Shown one piece after another: positions 56,961 to 64,000 of a DNA stretch of 64,000 bases; position 1 is the stretch's first letter; each line of letters begins with the position of its first letter. The stretch comes from Methylocystis sp. (lineage in GTDB: Bacteria > Pseudomonadota > Alphaproteobacteria > Rhizobiales > Beijerinckiaceae). A model generated the notes under the pieces. That model was not told the DNA's origin. It saw nothing but the letters and a program-made list of their open reading frames with translations, and ran no database searches. A program made the position numbers and the translations under genes. The stretch covers positions 1 through 64,000 of the forward strand of contig JACOUB010000062.1 in NCBI GenBank assembly GCA_016178015.1, given 5' to 3'.

Positions 56961-57914
56961 TCAGACTTCCAAGACGATCTTGCCCCGCGTATGGCCCGTT
57001 CGGCTAGCGCCTTGCGCCTCGCGGGCGCGTTCGAGTGGGTATGTCCTGCTCACCGTGGGTCTCAATCTGCCCTCATCGGCCAGGCGGCCGAGGAAAGCCA
57101 GATCCTCGCCGTTCGGCCGAGCAATGAACGGCCTCGCGTGTTTCGCCTCGCCGAACATCCCGACAATCCACAGCACGCCGCCCCATAAGACGAGGTCGAG
57201 CGAGGGCAGCGTGCTCACATAGGTTCCGCCGGGCGTGAGCAAATGCCGGCAGGCGGCAAAGGAACTCTTGCCCGCGGCGTCGAAAATGACGTCATAGCGC
57301 TCGGCGCGGCGGGTAAAGTCCTCCTTGCTATAGTCGATGACGACATCGGCGCCGAGTGATTGGACGAACGCGACGTTTGCTGGTCCGCAGGCGGCGGTGG
57401 TCGTGGCGCCGAGCGCCTTGGCGATCTGAATTGCGAAGTGGCCGACGCCGCCGGCGCCTCCATTGATCAGAACGCCGCCGCCTTCGGAAAGCTTGCCGAG
57501 GTCGCGCAGCGCTTGCAAAGCAGTGCAGGCCGCGATGGGCAGGGAAGCCGCCTCGGCAAAGCTCAGCGAAGCCGGTTTCAGCGCCGCGGCGGCTTCCTTC
57601 GCCACCGCCAATTCGGCATAGCCTCCGCCACGTCGCGGATCGGTGAACGCGACCACGGCGTCGCCTAGTTTGAACTGGCTCACGCCGGCGCCGATCGCTG
57701 CGACCTCGCCGGCAATGTCGGAGCCGAGAACATGGGGAAAGCGCAAGCGAAGAAACAAGCGCACTTGGCCCTCGCGAATCTTCCAATCCGCAGGATTGAC
57801 GCCCGCCGCCCGCACCCGAACCAAAACTTCGTCGGCCTGCGGCTGCGGGTCGGGGACCTCACGCAACTGCAGCCGATCGGCGCCGCCGTAGCCGTCGATG
57901 ACGATCGCTTTCAT
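56961..57914 (-). CDS. Zinc-independent MDR NADPH:quinone-type oxidoreductase
   Basis: A 317-aa medium-chain dehydrogenase/reductase of the quinone-reductase branch. N-terminal GroES-like fold (VRVRAAGVNPADWKIREGQ, PHVLGSDIAGEVAAIGAGVS); Rossmann motif VLINGGAGGVGHFAIQIAKA. The zinc-binding cysteines of alcohol dehydrogenases are absent. Its start overlaps the stop of the DUF447 gene by four bases, so it is the last gene of the leftward H4MPT/methanofuran operon. A reductive role there, or aldehyde detoxification, is only inferred. Confidence 0.87.
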   Translation of the reverse strand: MKAIVIDGYGGADRLQLREVPDPQPQADEVLVRVRAAGVNPADWKIREGQVRLFLRLRFPHVLGSDIAGEVAAIGAGVSQFKLGDAVVAFTDPRRGGGYAELAVAKEAAAALKPASLSFAEAASLPIAACTALQALRDLGKLSEGGGVLINGGAGGVGHFAIQIAKALGATTTAACGPANVAFVQSLGADVVIDYSKEDFTRRAERYDVIFDAAGKSSFAACRHLLTPGGTYVSTLPSLDLVLWGGVLWIVGMFGEAKHARPFIARPNGEDLAFLGRLADEGRLRPTVSRTYPLERAREAQGASRTGHTRGKIVLEV

Positions 57915-58480
57915 CTGTCCAACCCCGCGTCATCCGCGTTGATCTTTGCCATCAACATATCCCAAGCTTGGCGTTCCGCCGGGCCCGCCGTCTTGTCGAC
58001 GGCGATCTTCAGGTAGGCAATTTCCCGGTCGATTTTTTCGCGCGACAGCATATGGAGCCGCGTGGCGAGAATCGCCGCTTCGATGACCGCCGCTTGCGCC
58101 CGATTGAAGCCTAAGAAAGGACGATGCGTCTCGATCTTCTTTACTTGGCAGAAGAAGCGCGGGCGCGTCGCGTCCGCCTCGGCGCGCACGACTTCGAGCT
58201 CGGCATGCGACAGAGCCTCGGCAAGACGCGGCGCCGGCCAGCCGGGAACCGACTCGAGCGGCCAGTCCTTGCGCCCGCAAACGCAGCCCGCGAAGATGCG
58301 CACGTCGTCGGTGAAGCTCGCCGTGGCGAACGGGAAGCTTTCCAGATTGGCGAGCGTCGCGGACGGCCGAAATGGCGCGATGATCCACAGATCGCCGTGC
58401 TCGATCAGGCCGAGCGGCGCAAGATGCGGCTCGCCCGATGCGCCGACCGTGGTGACGATGCACTCACGTATCATCGGCAT
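57911..58480 (-). CDS. DUF447 flavin-binding-fold protein of the H4MPT cluster
   Basis: A 189-aa protein with the DUF447 pattern: MIRECIVTTVGASGEPHLAP at the N-terminus (split-barrel FMN-binding-like strand pair), IIAPFRPSATLANLESFPFA, ASFTDDVRIFAGCVCGRKDW, and HRPFLGFNRAQAAVIEAAIL. Homologues occur in methanogens and in methylotroph H4MPT clusters, where their step is not established. The start overlaps the DHPS-like gene by 17 bp; an upstream in-frame extension is not conserved. It overlaps the MDR gene by 4 bp. Confidence 0.85.
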   Translation of the reverse strand: MPMIRECIVTTVGASGEPHLAPLGLIEHGDLWIIAPFRPSATLANLESFPFATASFTDDVRIFAGCVCGRKDWPLESVPGWPAPRLAEALSHAELEVVRAEADATRPRFFCQVKKIETHRPFLGFNRAQAAVIEAAILATRLHMLSREKIDREIAYLKIAVDKTAGPAERQAWDMLMAKINADDAGLDR

Positions 58481-59906
58481 CGGCGCGCCTGTCTTGGGGC
58501 CGTTCTTGGGGCTTTTCTTGCGCCGCGCGCAGCGTGTGGCCGATTTCCGCAAACCGCGTTTTGTCTTCTTGCGTCACGTCCGCGGCGCAACCCCAATGCA
58601 AGGGCTCGTCCTGGCTGTAGCGCTTGCCGAGCAGATAAGCGATTTCGGCTTTCATCAGTTCGGTTCCAAGATAAAAGGCGTGCGCGCCGTCGCGCTCGAC
58701 GCCGAGCTGGGAGAACAGCGACATGGCGTCGGCGGCGACCAGATGGAAGTCGCGCGCATAGATGTGAATGCCGTCCTCGGCGGTCTCGATGCGGAAATTG
58801 GCGTCGCTCAATTGGCGGGCGAGCTCGGCGATCTCCAGCGGCGTCGAGGCGAACGGCTTCTTGTCGTGAACTTGCAGGAGCGCGTCGCTATAGCCTTTGG
58901 GCAGCGCGCGGTCGGCTCTCGCCGCATACATGAGACGCCGTGCGGCGTCGTGCTCCTGCACCGTGCGGCGGGTATGGGGGCTCACCTGCACCGTCAGCAA
59001 ATTGCGGATGGCGAGCTCCGAACATACGCCGAGCAGCATGGCGGTTACGCCGGAGGAATCGGCGTCCGTCAATTCGGTGAGATTGCCGGTTCCCATCATG
59101 ATTTCGGCTTCTGGCTCGCGCCGGCGCAGCTCCCCGTAGCGTTCGATGGAAGCAACGAAACCGAAATGAATGGGATCGACAATGGGGTCGAGAATACAGT
59201 TGATATGGCGCGCCTTGGCGATTTTGCCCGCGCGCTGCAGCGAATCGAGATCGCCGTGCGGATTGGCGACGAGAATGGCGACCGTGGGCGACGCGTCGGG
59301 CAGGATGTTCAGGCTGTGTTCGTCGAGACTGAGCAGATAATTTGCGCCGGCCCGCGCGCCGCGTTCGAGTTCGCCGACATCGGCCGAATCGACGCTGACT
59401 TCGAGGCCGGCCGCCTTGAGCGCGACGATCGCCTCCTCGAGATGCGCAAAGGGCGTATCCGGCAGGCAGCCGAGATCGATGACGTTCGCGCCCGATCGAT
59501 GCAAGACACGAGCGCGCGCGACGATCGCCTCGACGCTCATTGTCGAGGCGTCGACGATCTCGGCGAACATGCGCATGTCGTGGCGCGACAGATCGGGCTT
59601 GGCGCCGTCCCGACCGAGATAGGCGGGCAGATCAATGATTTCCTCGGGGCCGCGCTCGAACGGCGCGCCGAACGCTCGCGCAAGAACGTCGAGATCGGCG
59701 CGGCAGCGTCCCGGCAGGATCACGCGCTCCGCCGCGACCGGCCGCGGCAGCCGCCGCAAGATGATGTCTTGCGTCATCAGGGCTGCGACTTTGACGCCGA
59801 TATCTTGAATGCGCCAGTCTCTCGCCACGTCGCCGAAGCTCGCCAGCATCCGCTCGAGACGCGGATAGGCGAGGTGGCCGGTGAGAAACAGCAAGCGTTC
59901 AGACAT
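58464..59906 (-). CDS. Dihydropteroate synthase-related protein of H4MPT biosynthesis
   Basis: A 480-aa two-part protein. The first 120 residues are the DUF6513-like domain (LLFLTGHLAYPRLERMLASF, ALMTQDIILRRL). A TIM-barrel dihydropteroate-synthase-like domain follows (GANVIDLGCLPDTPFAHLEE, LEVSVDSADVGELERGARAG, GTGNLTELTDADSSGV). The C-terminal part includes HDAARRLMYAARADRALPKG. Archaeal relatives belong to the dihydropteroate synthase-like group linked to methanopterin assembly. The start overlaps the flavoprotein gene by 8 bp. The exact reaction is inferred from family and context. Confidence 0.86.
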   Translation of the reverse strand: MSERLLFLTGHLAYPRLERMLASFGDVARDWRIQDIGVKVAALMTQDIILRRLPRPVAAERVILPGRCRADLDVLARAFGAPFERGPEEIIDLPAYLGRDGAKPDLSRHDMRMFAEIVDASTMSVEAIVARARVLHRSGANVIDLGCLPDTPFAHLEEAIVALKAAGLEVSVDSADVGELERGARAGANYLLSLDEHSLNILPDASPTVAILVANPHGDLDSLQRAGKIAKARHINCILDPIVDPIHFGFVASIERYGELRRREPEAEIMMGTGNLTELTDADSSGVTAMLLGVCSELAIRNLLTVQVSPHTRRTVQEHDAARRLMYAARADRALPKGYSDALLQVHDKKPFASTPLEIAELARQLSDANFRIETAEDGIHIYARDFHLVAADAMSLFSQLGVERDGAHAFYLGTELMKAEIAYLLGKRYSQDEPLHWGCAADVTQEDKTRFAEIGHTLRAAQEKPQERPQDRRADADDT

Positions 59907-60450
59907 TCTCCAAGAGCTCCCGGCGCCGGCGTTCGACCGCCTCGTGCAGGGCCGCGAGACTATCGACGACCTGCGTCGCCTCGAACGATTTCAGCTTGGC
60001 GGTGTTCTCGAGATCGACGCGTCGGGGGTAGACCATCACCATGCGATCGGGGGCGCGCGTCTCCAGCTCGGGCGCGGTGTCGCAGGCGAAGACGATGGTG
60101 GGGACGCGGCATTTGCCAGCCTGCGCGAACACATTGGTCGCGAGATTATCGGAAATTCCGGCGACGCATTTCGCCACCGTGTTCGACGTCGCCGGCGCAA
60201 GGATCAACGTGTGATAGACTCTAAGATAGAAGTTGCCGACCGGCGCGGCGCTCGCCGTCGTGTCGCGAAAGAGGCGCACGCTGGCCGGCAAGTCGAGATT
60301 GTGCTTGTACATGCGCACGACCTCGGCGGCGGCCTTGCTCACGAACAGATCGACCTGATCGAGCGAGCGGACGATGTCCAGACATTCGGTGAAGAAGTGG
60401 CCCGAGCCTGTGAGCGCCCATCCCCAACGTGGCGTAACGGCTTTTTTCAT
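59899..60450 (-). CDS. dmrB: Archaeal-type flavoprotein, probable dihydromethanopterin reductase
   Basis: FMN-binding flavoprotein of 183 aa: WALTGSGHFFTECLDIVRSL at the N-terminus, TLILAPATSNTVAKCVAGIS in the core and IVFACDTAPE near the end. This pattern matches the DmrB/archaeoflavoprotein group, whose bacterial member was proposed to reduce dihydromethanopterin to H4MPT. The start overlaps the mfnE stop by ATGA. Placement within the H4MPT operon supports the role; the symbol is assigned by family resemblance. Confidence 0.82.
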   Translation of the reverse strand: MKKAVTPRWGWALTGSGHFFTECLDIVRSLDQVDLFVSKAAAEVVRMYKHNLDLPASVRLFRDTTASAAPVGNFYLRVYHTLILAPATSNTVAKCVAGISDNLATNVFAQAGKCRVPTIVFACDTAPELETRAPDRMVMVYPRRVDLENTAKLKSFEATQVVDSLAALHEAVERRRRELLENV

Positions 60451-61109
60451 GATGCGATCCGTTGTTGTCGTCTCGGATTGATCATAGCGATGGTCGTCCC
60501 CGGAATATCGCCATTTGCGAAAATGGCGCCCGCAGCGGCGAGATCGGACGGTCCCGCGATCTTGACGTCGAAAGGCGTCGCATAACGCGCGAACAACGGA
60601 TCGACAACTTCGCCAGCGATGATTTCCGCGCCCGTGGCGTCGACGCTCTTGACGAGAAGCAGATTGCGGGCGCCCGCCAGGCCGGCGTACCAGGCCGCGA
60701 GACTGTCGGAGGTGACGTCCCAGCTCGCGGGAATGTCGGCGCTGCCTGACGCCATCGCGCTCGGGCGCCACAGGGCGATACGGCCTTCGGCATGGATGAC
60801 AGCGGCCTCGATCGGCGTCGCAACGCAGGATAATCGCTGATCCAAATCGGCGAGCGCCAGGGCGTATTGCTCCATGGCGAGAAGGGCCATGCGATGCGCC
60901 GTCGCATCCGAAAAGCGCATGGCTGCTTGCGCCTTGCGCACCGCGTCGGCAAAGGGCCCGCCTCCCGGAACGATGGTTACCGGGTGAGGAAAGCGCGCCA
61001 GCGCCGCGAGCCAACCCAAAAGCGCGGCCGACGACCACAGACTGCCGCCGATTTTGGCGACGAGGTGCGGACTTTGGGGTTTAGTTCTTTGGCTTGGTTT
61101 CGCGGACAT
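60447..61109 (-). CDS. mfnE: MfnE-like aminomethylfuran phosphate kinase
   Basis: Amino-acid-kinase-family protein of 220 aa: VAKIGGSLWSSAALLGWLAA (phosphate-binding loop), VTIVPGGGPFADAVRKAQAA, AHRMALLAMEQYALALADL and LLLVKSVDATGAEI. In methanogens MfnE phosphorylates aminomethylfuran phosphate to the diphosphate. The start is inside the last 29 bp of the MfnB-FolB gene, and the stop overlaps the dmrB-like start. Longer upstream reading is antisense-like sequence in another frame of the preceding gene. Confidence 0.86.
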   Translation of the reverse strand: MSAKPSQRTKPQSPHLVAKIGGSLWSSAALLGWLAALARFPHPVTIVPGGGPFADAVRKAQAAMRFSDATAHRMALLAMEQYALALADLDQRLSCVATPIEAAVIHAEGRIALWRPSAMASGSADIPASWDVTSDSLAAWYAGLAGARNLLLVKSVDATGAEIIAGEVVDPLFARYATPFDVKIAGPSDLAAAGAIFANGDIPGTTIAMINPRRQQRIAS

Positions 61110-62295
61110 CGTCGAGACCGGGAAAGAGGCGATGAATCTTTGCGGTTTCCGGCGGCCTCTCGCGCCTGATCCGAACTCCCACCGCGCCGGGCGCCACGTC
61201 CAATTTCTCGATCTGGACGCTGATCGCCTGCACGCGCTCGTGCAACAGAATCGAGTCCGCCAATCGCTCGGCGAGGGTTTCGACGAGGTCGACATGGCCG
61301 GCGGCGAGAATCATTTTGATGGCGTCGATAACGACATCATAGGAGAAAACCGAGCGCATATCGTCGGTGTCGGCGGGGCGGGAGACGTGGGCCTCGACAT
61401 TGAAGCGCACTCTCTGCATGCGCCCGCGCTCATGCGCATAGGCGCCGATCTCGACCGGAATGACCAGATCGCGCACGAATACGAGATCGGCTTCGCCGCT
61501 GCGTTCGCGGCCTTTCGAATAGCCGTGTCCGACGACCAGCGACCAATCCACATTGCCGCCGCCGCCAGTCTCTGGAATGGTCGAGGCGCTGGATGCGGCG
61601 GCGTTCGCAAAGCGCGCCGCAGCGCCGCCGGGGATGAGGTCGCGAATGAGCGTCACCGCCTCGGGGTCGATTTGATCGCGTCGGTCATGGCCATGGCATA
61701 GAGAGCCGCGAAAGCCGAGAACATCGGGATTGGTCACCAGGAGACGCGGAACATCGGGCGCTTCCAGCGACCCCGCCAGACCGGCTTGCAGGCGGTGAAC
61801 TCGGCAATGCGCGACGAAGGACGACAGCGCGCCGATATCCATATAGTCCAACAGGCGGCCCTTGCCTTTATGCGCCGTATCGAGCATCACGCCAGCAAAC
61901 CCCGCCTGAGCCAAGTGCGGCAGAAGCCCGAGATCCGGGCCAAGATCGGCAAACAGCACGGCAATCAGCCCGGTGCTGCGCGCCAGAGGCGACAAGGCGT
62001 CGATGATCGCGCCGACGTCGGGAGTGGCGGGCAGCGCGAACTTGACGAAGCCAACGCCCAGCGAAGCCGCGTCTTCGACGGTCCTGCGGGCGCGCAAAAC
62101 ATCATGCGGCAGTTCGACAACGGCGCTCACCGGCCGCCGGCGGCCCACCGCGCCGACGATCGCCGCCACCTCCGACAGCGCGAGGGCGCCGAGCGCGCCA
62201 CGCGCCGCATCTTTGCAATCGACGATGTCTGCGCCCCGCGCCACAGCGATTTCGGCCTCGGCCAGAGAAACGACGCTCGTCAACATCAAAGTCAT
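61081..62295 (-). CDS. mfnB-folB: Fusion: MfnB (formylfuran phosphate synthase) with FolB-type dihydroneopterin aldolase
   Basis: A 404-aa bifunctional protein. Residues 1-235 are MfnB/DUF556, which makes (5-formylfuran-3-yl)methyl phosphate from two triose phosphates: GADIVDCKDAARGALGA with the Schiff-base Lys28, FVKFALPATPDVG, GFAGVMLDTAHKGKGRLLDY. Residues about 275-385 are a FolB-like dihydroneopterin aldolase: LVFVRDLVIPVEIGAYAHER, RVRFNVEAHV, VFSYDVVIDAIKMILAAGHV, LVETLAERLADSILLHERV. The linker (235-275) is Ala/Gly/Ser-rich. The protein thus joins a methanofuran step to a pterin step. It is first in the leftward operon; the dispersed element at 62.4 kb lies upstream. Confidence 0.9.
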   Translation of the reverse strand: MTLMLTSVVSLAEAEIAVARGADIVDCKDAARGALGALALSEVAAIVGAVGRRRPVSAVVELPHDVLRARRTVEDAASLGVGFVKFALPATPDVGAIIDALSPLARSTGLIAVLFADLGPDLGLLPHLAQAGFAGVMLDTAHKGKGRLLDYMDIGALSSFVAHCRVHRLQAGLAGSLEAPDVPRLLVTNPDVLGFRGSLCHGHDRRDQIDPEAVTLIRDLIPGGAAARFANAAASSASTIPETGGGGNVDWSLVVGHGYSKGRERSGEADLVFVRDLVIPVEIGAYAHERGRMQRVRFNVEAHVSRPADTDDMRSVFSYDVVIDAIKMILAAGHVDLVETLAERLADSILLHERVQAISVQIEKLDVAPGAVGVRIRRERPPETAKIHRLFPGLDDVRETKPKN

Positions 62296-62401
62296 CGGCG
62301 CCGCTCCTCGGCAAATGCGTCCGGTGGTTGGTCTTATACTATTTTGAGGCCCGTTTCTTGGAAGGCTCGGTCGAGGCCTACTCGCCTGCTTCACTGAACT
62401 T

Positions 62402-62529
62402 CCCCCTCCCCAACCCTCCCCCGCTTCGCGGGAGAGGGAGCAGACTCGGCTCCTCATCGAGATTGCGCGAGATGCCGATCGTTAGGGTCCCCTCTCCCGC
62501 GGAACGCGGGGGAGGGACAGGGAGGGGGC
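62402..62529. repeat. Composite palindromic element, copy 4 (inverted)
   Basis: The same unit as at 30.07, 39.81 and 47.65 kb but in the opposite orientation: it begins CCCCCTCCCCAACCCTCCCC and ends GGGGAGGGACAGGGAGGGGG, with CGCCGATCGTTAGGGT-like centre (CCGATCGTTAGGGTCC). It fills most of the 277-bp gap between folC and mfnB-folB. The flanking bases contain no gene. Confidence 0.88.
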
Positions 62530-62572
62530 CGCTCACGACAGACAATCCTTTCAACGAAGCTGAAGTAAACCA

Positions 62573-63889
62573 CTACTCGATTTGCGATCCATTCAAGGCC
62601 AGCACGCTCGCCGCCAGATACAGCGAACCGGCGATCAAGATGCGCGGCGGGTTTTCCCATCGGCGAGACGCGACCAACGCGAACGCCGCCTCGACGCTCG
62701 CAGCCGCTGCGGCTCTCATGCCCTCCGCGCGCGCCGCGGCGGCTATGTCCTCCGGCGACCAGCTCCGGTGCTCGCCCTCCACCGGAACGGCGACGATTTC
62801 GCGGGCGAGACCCGCAAAATGCCGCAGCAAGGCGCGAACGTCCTTGGTCGCCTGCGCGCCACACAAGACGACGAGCGGGCGCTGACACTTTTCCTCGAAC
62901 TCGGCCATGGCCTCGGCCAGCACCCGCCCGCCATCCTCGTTGTGACCGCCGTCCAGCCAGACTTCCGAGCCAGGGGGAACGAGTTCGTTGATCCTGCCGC
63001 GCAGGAGTCGCTGCAATCGCGCCGGCCATTGTGCGCCCAACAGCCCGGCCTCGATCACGTCGACGCCGAGTTGCGGCGCTAAAATGCGCAGCGTGGCGAC
63101 GGCGCCCGCCGCGTTCTGATGCTGATGGCGGCCAGCGAGCCGGGGAAGCGGCAAATCGAGCAGGCCGCCCGCGTCCTCGTAGACGAGACGCCCATTTTCC
63201 TCGCGAATGTGAAAATCCTCCCCCGCGACGAACGCCGGCGCACCCGCCCTTAAGGCCTCGCGTTCGAGCACGCTTCGCGCGACGTCGGATTGGAAACCGA
63301 GGATCGCCGGCGCGTCGCGCTTGAAGATGCCGGCTTTCTCATAGGCGATCTTCTCGATCGTGTTCCCTAAGAATTCGGGATGATCGAGAGAAATCGAGGT
63401 GATGACGGTCGCGCTCGGCCGCGCGATCACGTTGGTCGCGTCAAAGCGCCCGCCGAGCCCGGTCTCCAGCAACAGCCAATCGGCCGGCGCCTCGGCAAAC
63501 AGAGCAAAAGCCGCCGCCGTGGTAATCTCGAAAAAGGTGATCGGCCGCGCCCCGTTGACGCGCTCGCAAGCCTCCAGAGCATGCGTCAGCTGGTCGTCGT
63601 CGACGAGCCGCCCGCAACCCTTCGCCCCAAGCCGGATGCGTTCGTTGAAACGCAGGAGATGCGGCGAGGTGTAGACGTGCACGCGCGCCCCCGCAGCTTC
63701 CAACATGGCGCGCAGAAACGCCAAGGTCGAACCCTTGCCGTTGGTTCCGGCGACGTGGATGACAGGCGGCAGGCGCAGCTCCGGATGACCCATCTCCTCC
63801 AGCAGCCGTTCGATGCGCCACAGCGAGAGATCAATCTTCTTTGGGTGCAGCTCGAGCAATCGCGACAGGATCGCGTTGTGCTGATCCAT
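62573..63889 (-). CDS. folC: Folylpolyglutamate synthase / dihydrofolate synthase FolC
   Basis: Mur-ligase-family enzyme (438 aa) that adds glutamate to dihydropteroate/folates. P-loop IHVAGTNGKGSTLAFLRAML, second folate-binding segment YTSPHLLRFNERI, ETGLGGRFDATNVI, ISLDHPEFLGNTIEKIAYEK (omega loop) and PGSEVWLDGGHNEDGG at the C-domain. It lies 18 bp after the accD end on the same strand, the accD-folC order usual in alphaproteobacteria. It might serve both folate and, indirectly, C1 metabolism. Confidence 0.95.
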   Translation of the reverse strand: MDQHNAILSRLLELHPKKIDLSLWRIERLLEEMGHPELRLPPVIHVAGTNGKGSTLAFLRAMLEAAGARVHVYTSPHLLRFNERIRLGAKGCGRLVDDDQLTHALEACERVNGARPITFFEITTAAAFALFAEAPADWLLLETGLGGRFDATNVIARPSATVITSISLDHPEFLGNTIEKIAYEKAGIFKRDAPAILGFQSDVARSVLEREALRAGAPAFVAGEDFHIREENGRLVYEDAGGLLDLPLPRLAGRHQHQNAAGAVATLRILAPQLGVDVIEAGLLGAQWPARLQRLLRGRINELVPPGSEVWLDGGHNEDGGRVLAEAMAEFEEKCQRPLVVLCGAQATKDVRALLRHFAGLAREIVAVPVEGEHRSWSPEDIAAAARAEGMRAAAAASVEAAFALVASRRWENPPRILIAGSLYLAASVLALNGSQIE

Positions 63890-63907
63890 GAGGCGTTCGC
63901 TCCCGTC

Positions 63908-64000
63908 TCAGGCGGCGCGCCGGCGCGCCGGCGCCCTGGTCAACAGCCCGCACAGCCGCGCCAGGGTGTCGCGCAGGTCATGACGCGGGACGACCAAGTC
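63908..64000 (-). CDS. accD: Acetyl-CoA carboxylase carboxyltransferase beta subunit, C-terminal 30 residues
   Basis: Only the end of the gene is in the window: DLVVPRHDLRDTLARLCGLL then TRAPARRRAA and a TGA stop. The VxRHxLRxTLARLCxLL pattern is the typical AccD C-terminus, and accD directly precedes folC in many alphaproteobacteria. Assignment rests on 30 residues and gene order. Confidence 0.7.
   Translation of the reverse strand, partial: DLVVPRHDLRDTLARLCGLLTRAPARRRAA

Noticed and set aside
58062-60224. 720-codon plus-strand frame opposite DUF447 and DHPS-like genes
   Set aside because: Those minus-strand genes have family motifs and overlapping starts and stops; the plus frame lacks any recognisable domain.

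Overview
The window is a GC-rich chromosomal segment of an alphaproteobacterium, almost certainly a Rhizobiales-type methylotroph or methanotroph (Methylocystaceae/Beijerinckiaceae-like). The case rests on gene content: formaldehyde-activating enzyme (fae) with archaeal-type methanofuran/tetrahydromethanopterin (H4MPT) biosynthesis genes, PQQ biosynthesis genes (cofactor of methanol dehydrogenases), a hopanoid locus, glycolate oxidase glcDEF, and a tRNA-His whose discriminator is A, as is typical of alphaproteobacteria. Genus cannot be fixed from the sequence alone.

Layout. 1-1.8 kb: C-terminally cut kup potassium transporter. 2.2-5.2 kb: hpnCDE (squalene synthesis), then a 7.1-kb accessory island (5.25-12.35 kb) with a group II intron relic, a small unknown gene, a DyP-type peroxidase, a large membrane patatin and decayed toxin-antitoxin genes. 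The hopanoid locus resumes with shc-hpnG and convergent hpnH (12.35-16.1 kb). 16.4-25 kb: nitrilase-family amidase, tRNA-His, an extensin-like protein, a GlsB-type membrane protein, a CheB-CheR-PAS histidine kinase with a FixJ-type regulator, vapBC, and an IHF-like gene beside an unknown gene. 25.5-30 kb: glcD, glcE, glcF. 30-34 kb: trpS, hslVU, class II aldolase. 34-39 kb: Gly/Tyr-repeat secreted protein and the pqqB-pqqC-pqqDE-mtnA operon. 39.4-43.7 kb: second accessory zone with decayed toxin-antitoxin loci, a lipoprotein hydrolase and a compact reverse-transcriptase locus. 43.7-53.7 kb: housekeeping genes pssA/psd, queF, eno, valS, polA. 53.7-64 kb: a C1/H4MPT-methanofuran block (citG-like, fae, mfnF; and on the other strand mfnB-folB, mfnE, dmrB-like, DHPS-like, DUF447, MDR oxidoreductase) followed by folC and the end of accD.

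How it fits together. Fae condenses formaldehyde with H4MPT; the mfn, DHPS-like and flavoprotein genes make the H4MPT and methanofuran-type cofactors that pathway needs; PQQ serves alcohol dehydrogenases that make the formaldehyde. HpnH and PqqE are radical-SAM enzymes, and the mtnA/class II aldolase pair nearby could salvage 5'-deoxyadenosine-derived sugars.

The most intriguing candidate for an undescribed system is at 41.68-42.86 kb. It is a 250-residue stand-alone reverse transcriptase with intact catalytic residues (RADLKNFF, YMDD), overlapped upstream by a 60-codon hydrophobic ORF with a strong ribosome binding site, and preceded by about 300 bp of non-coding DNA rich in hairpins. Other notable points are a MfnB-FolB fusion, a composite palindromic element in four copies between genes, several orphan antitoxins beside broken toxins, and the interrupted hopanoid locus.
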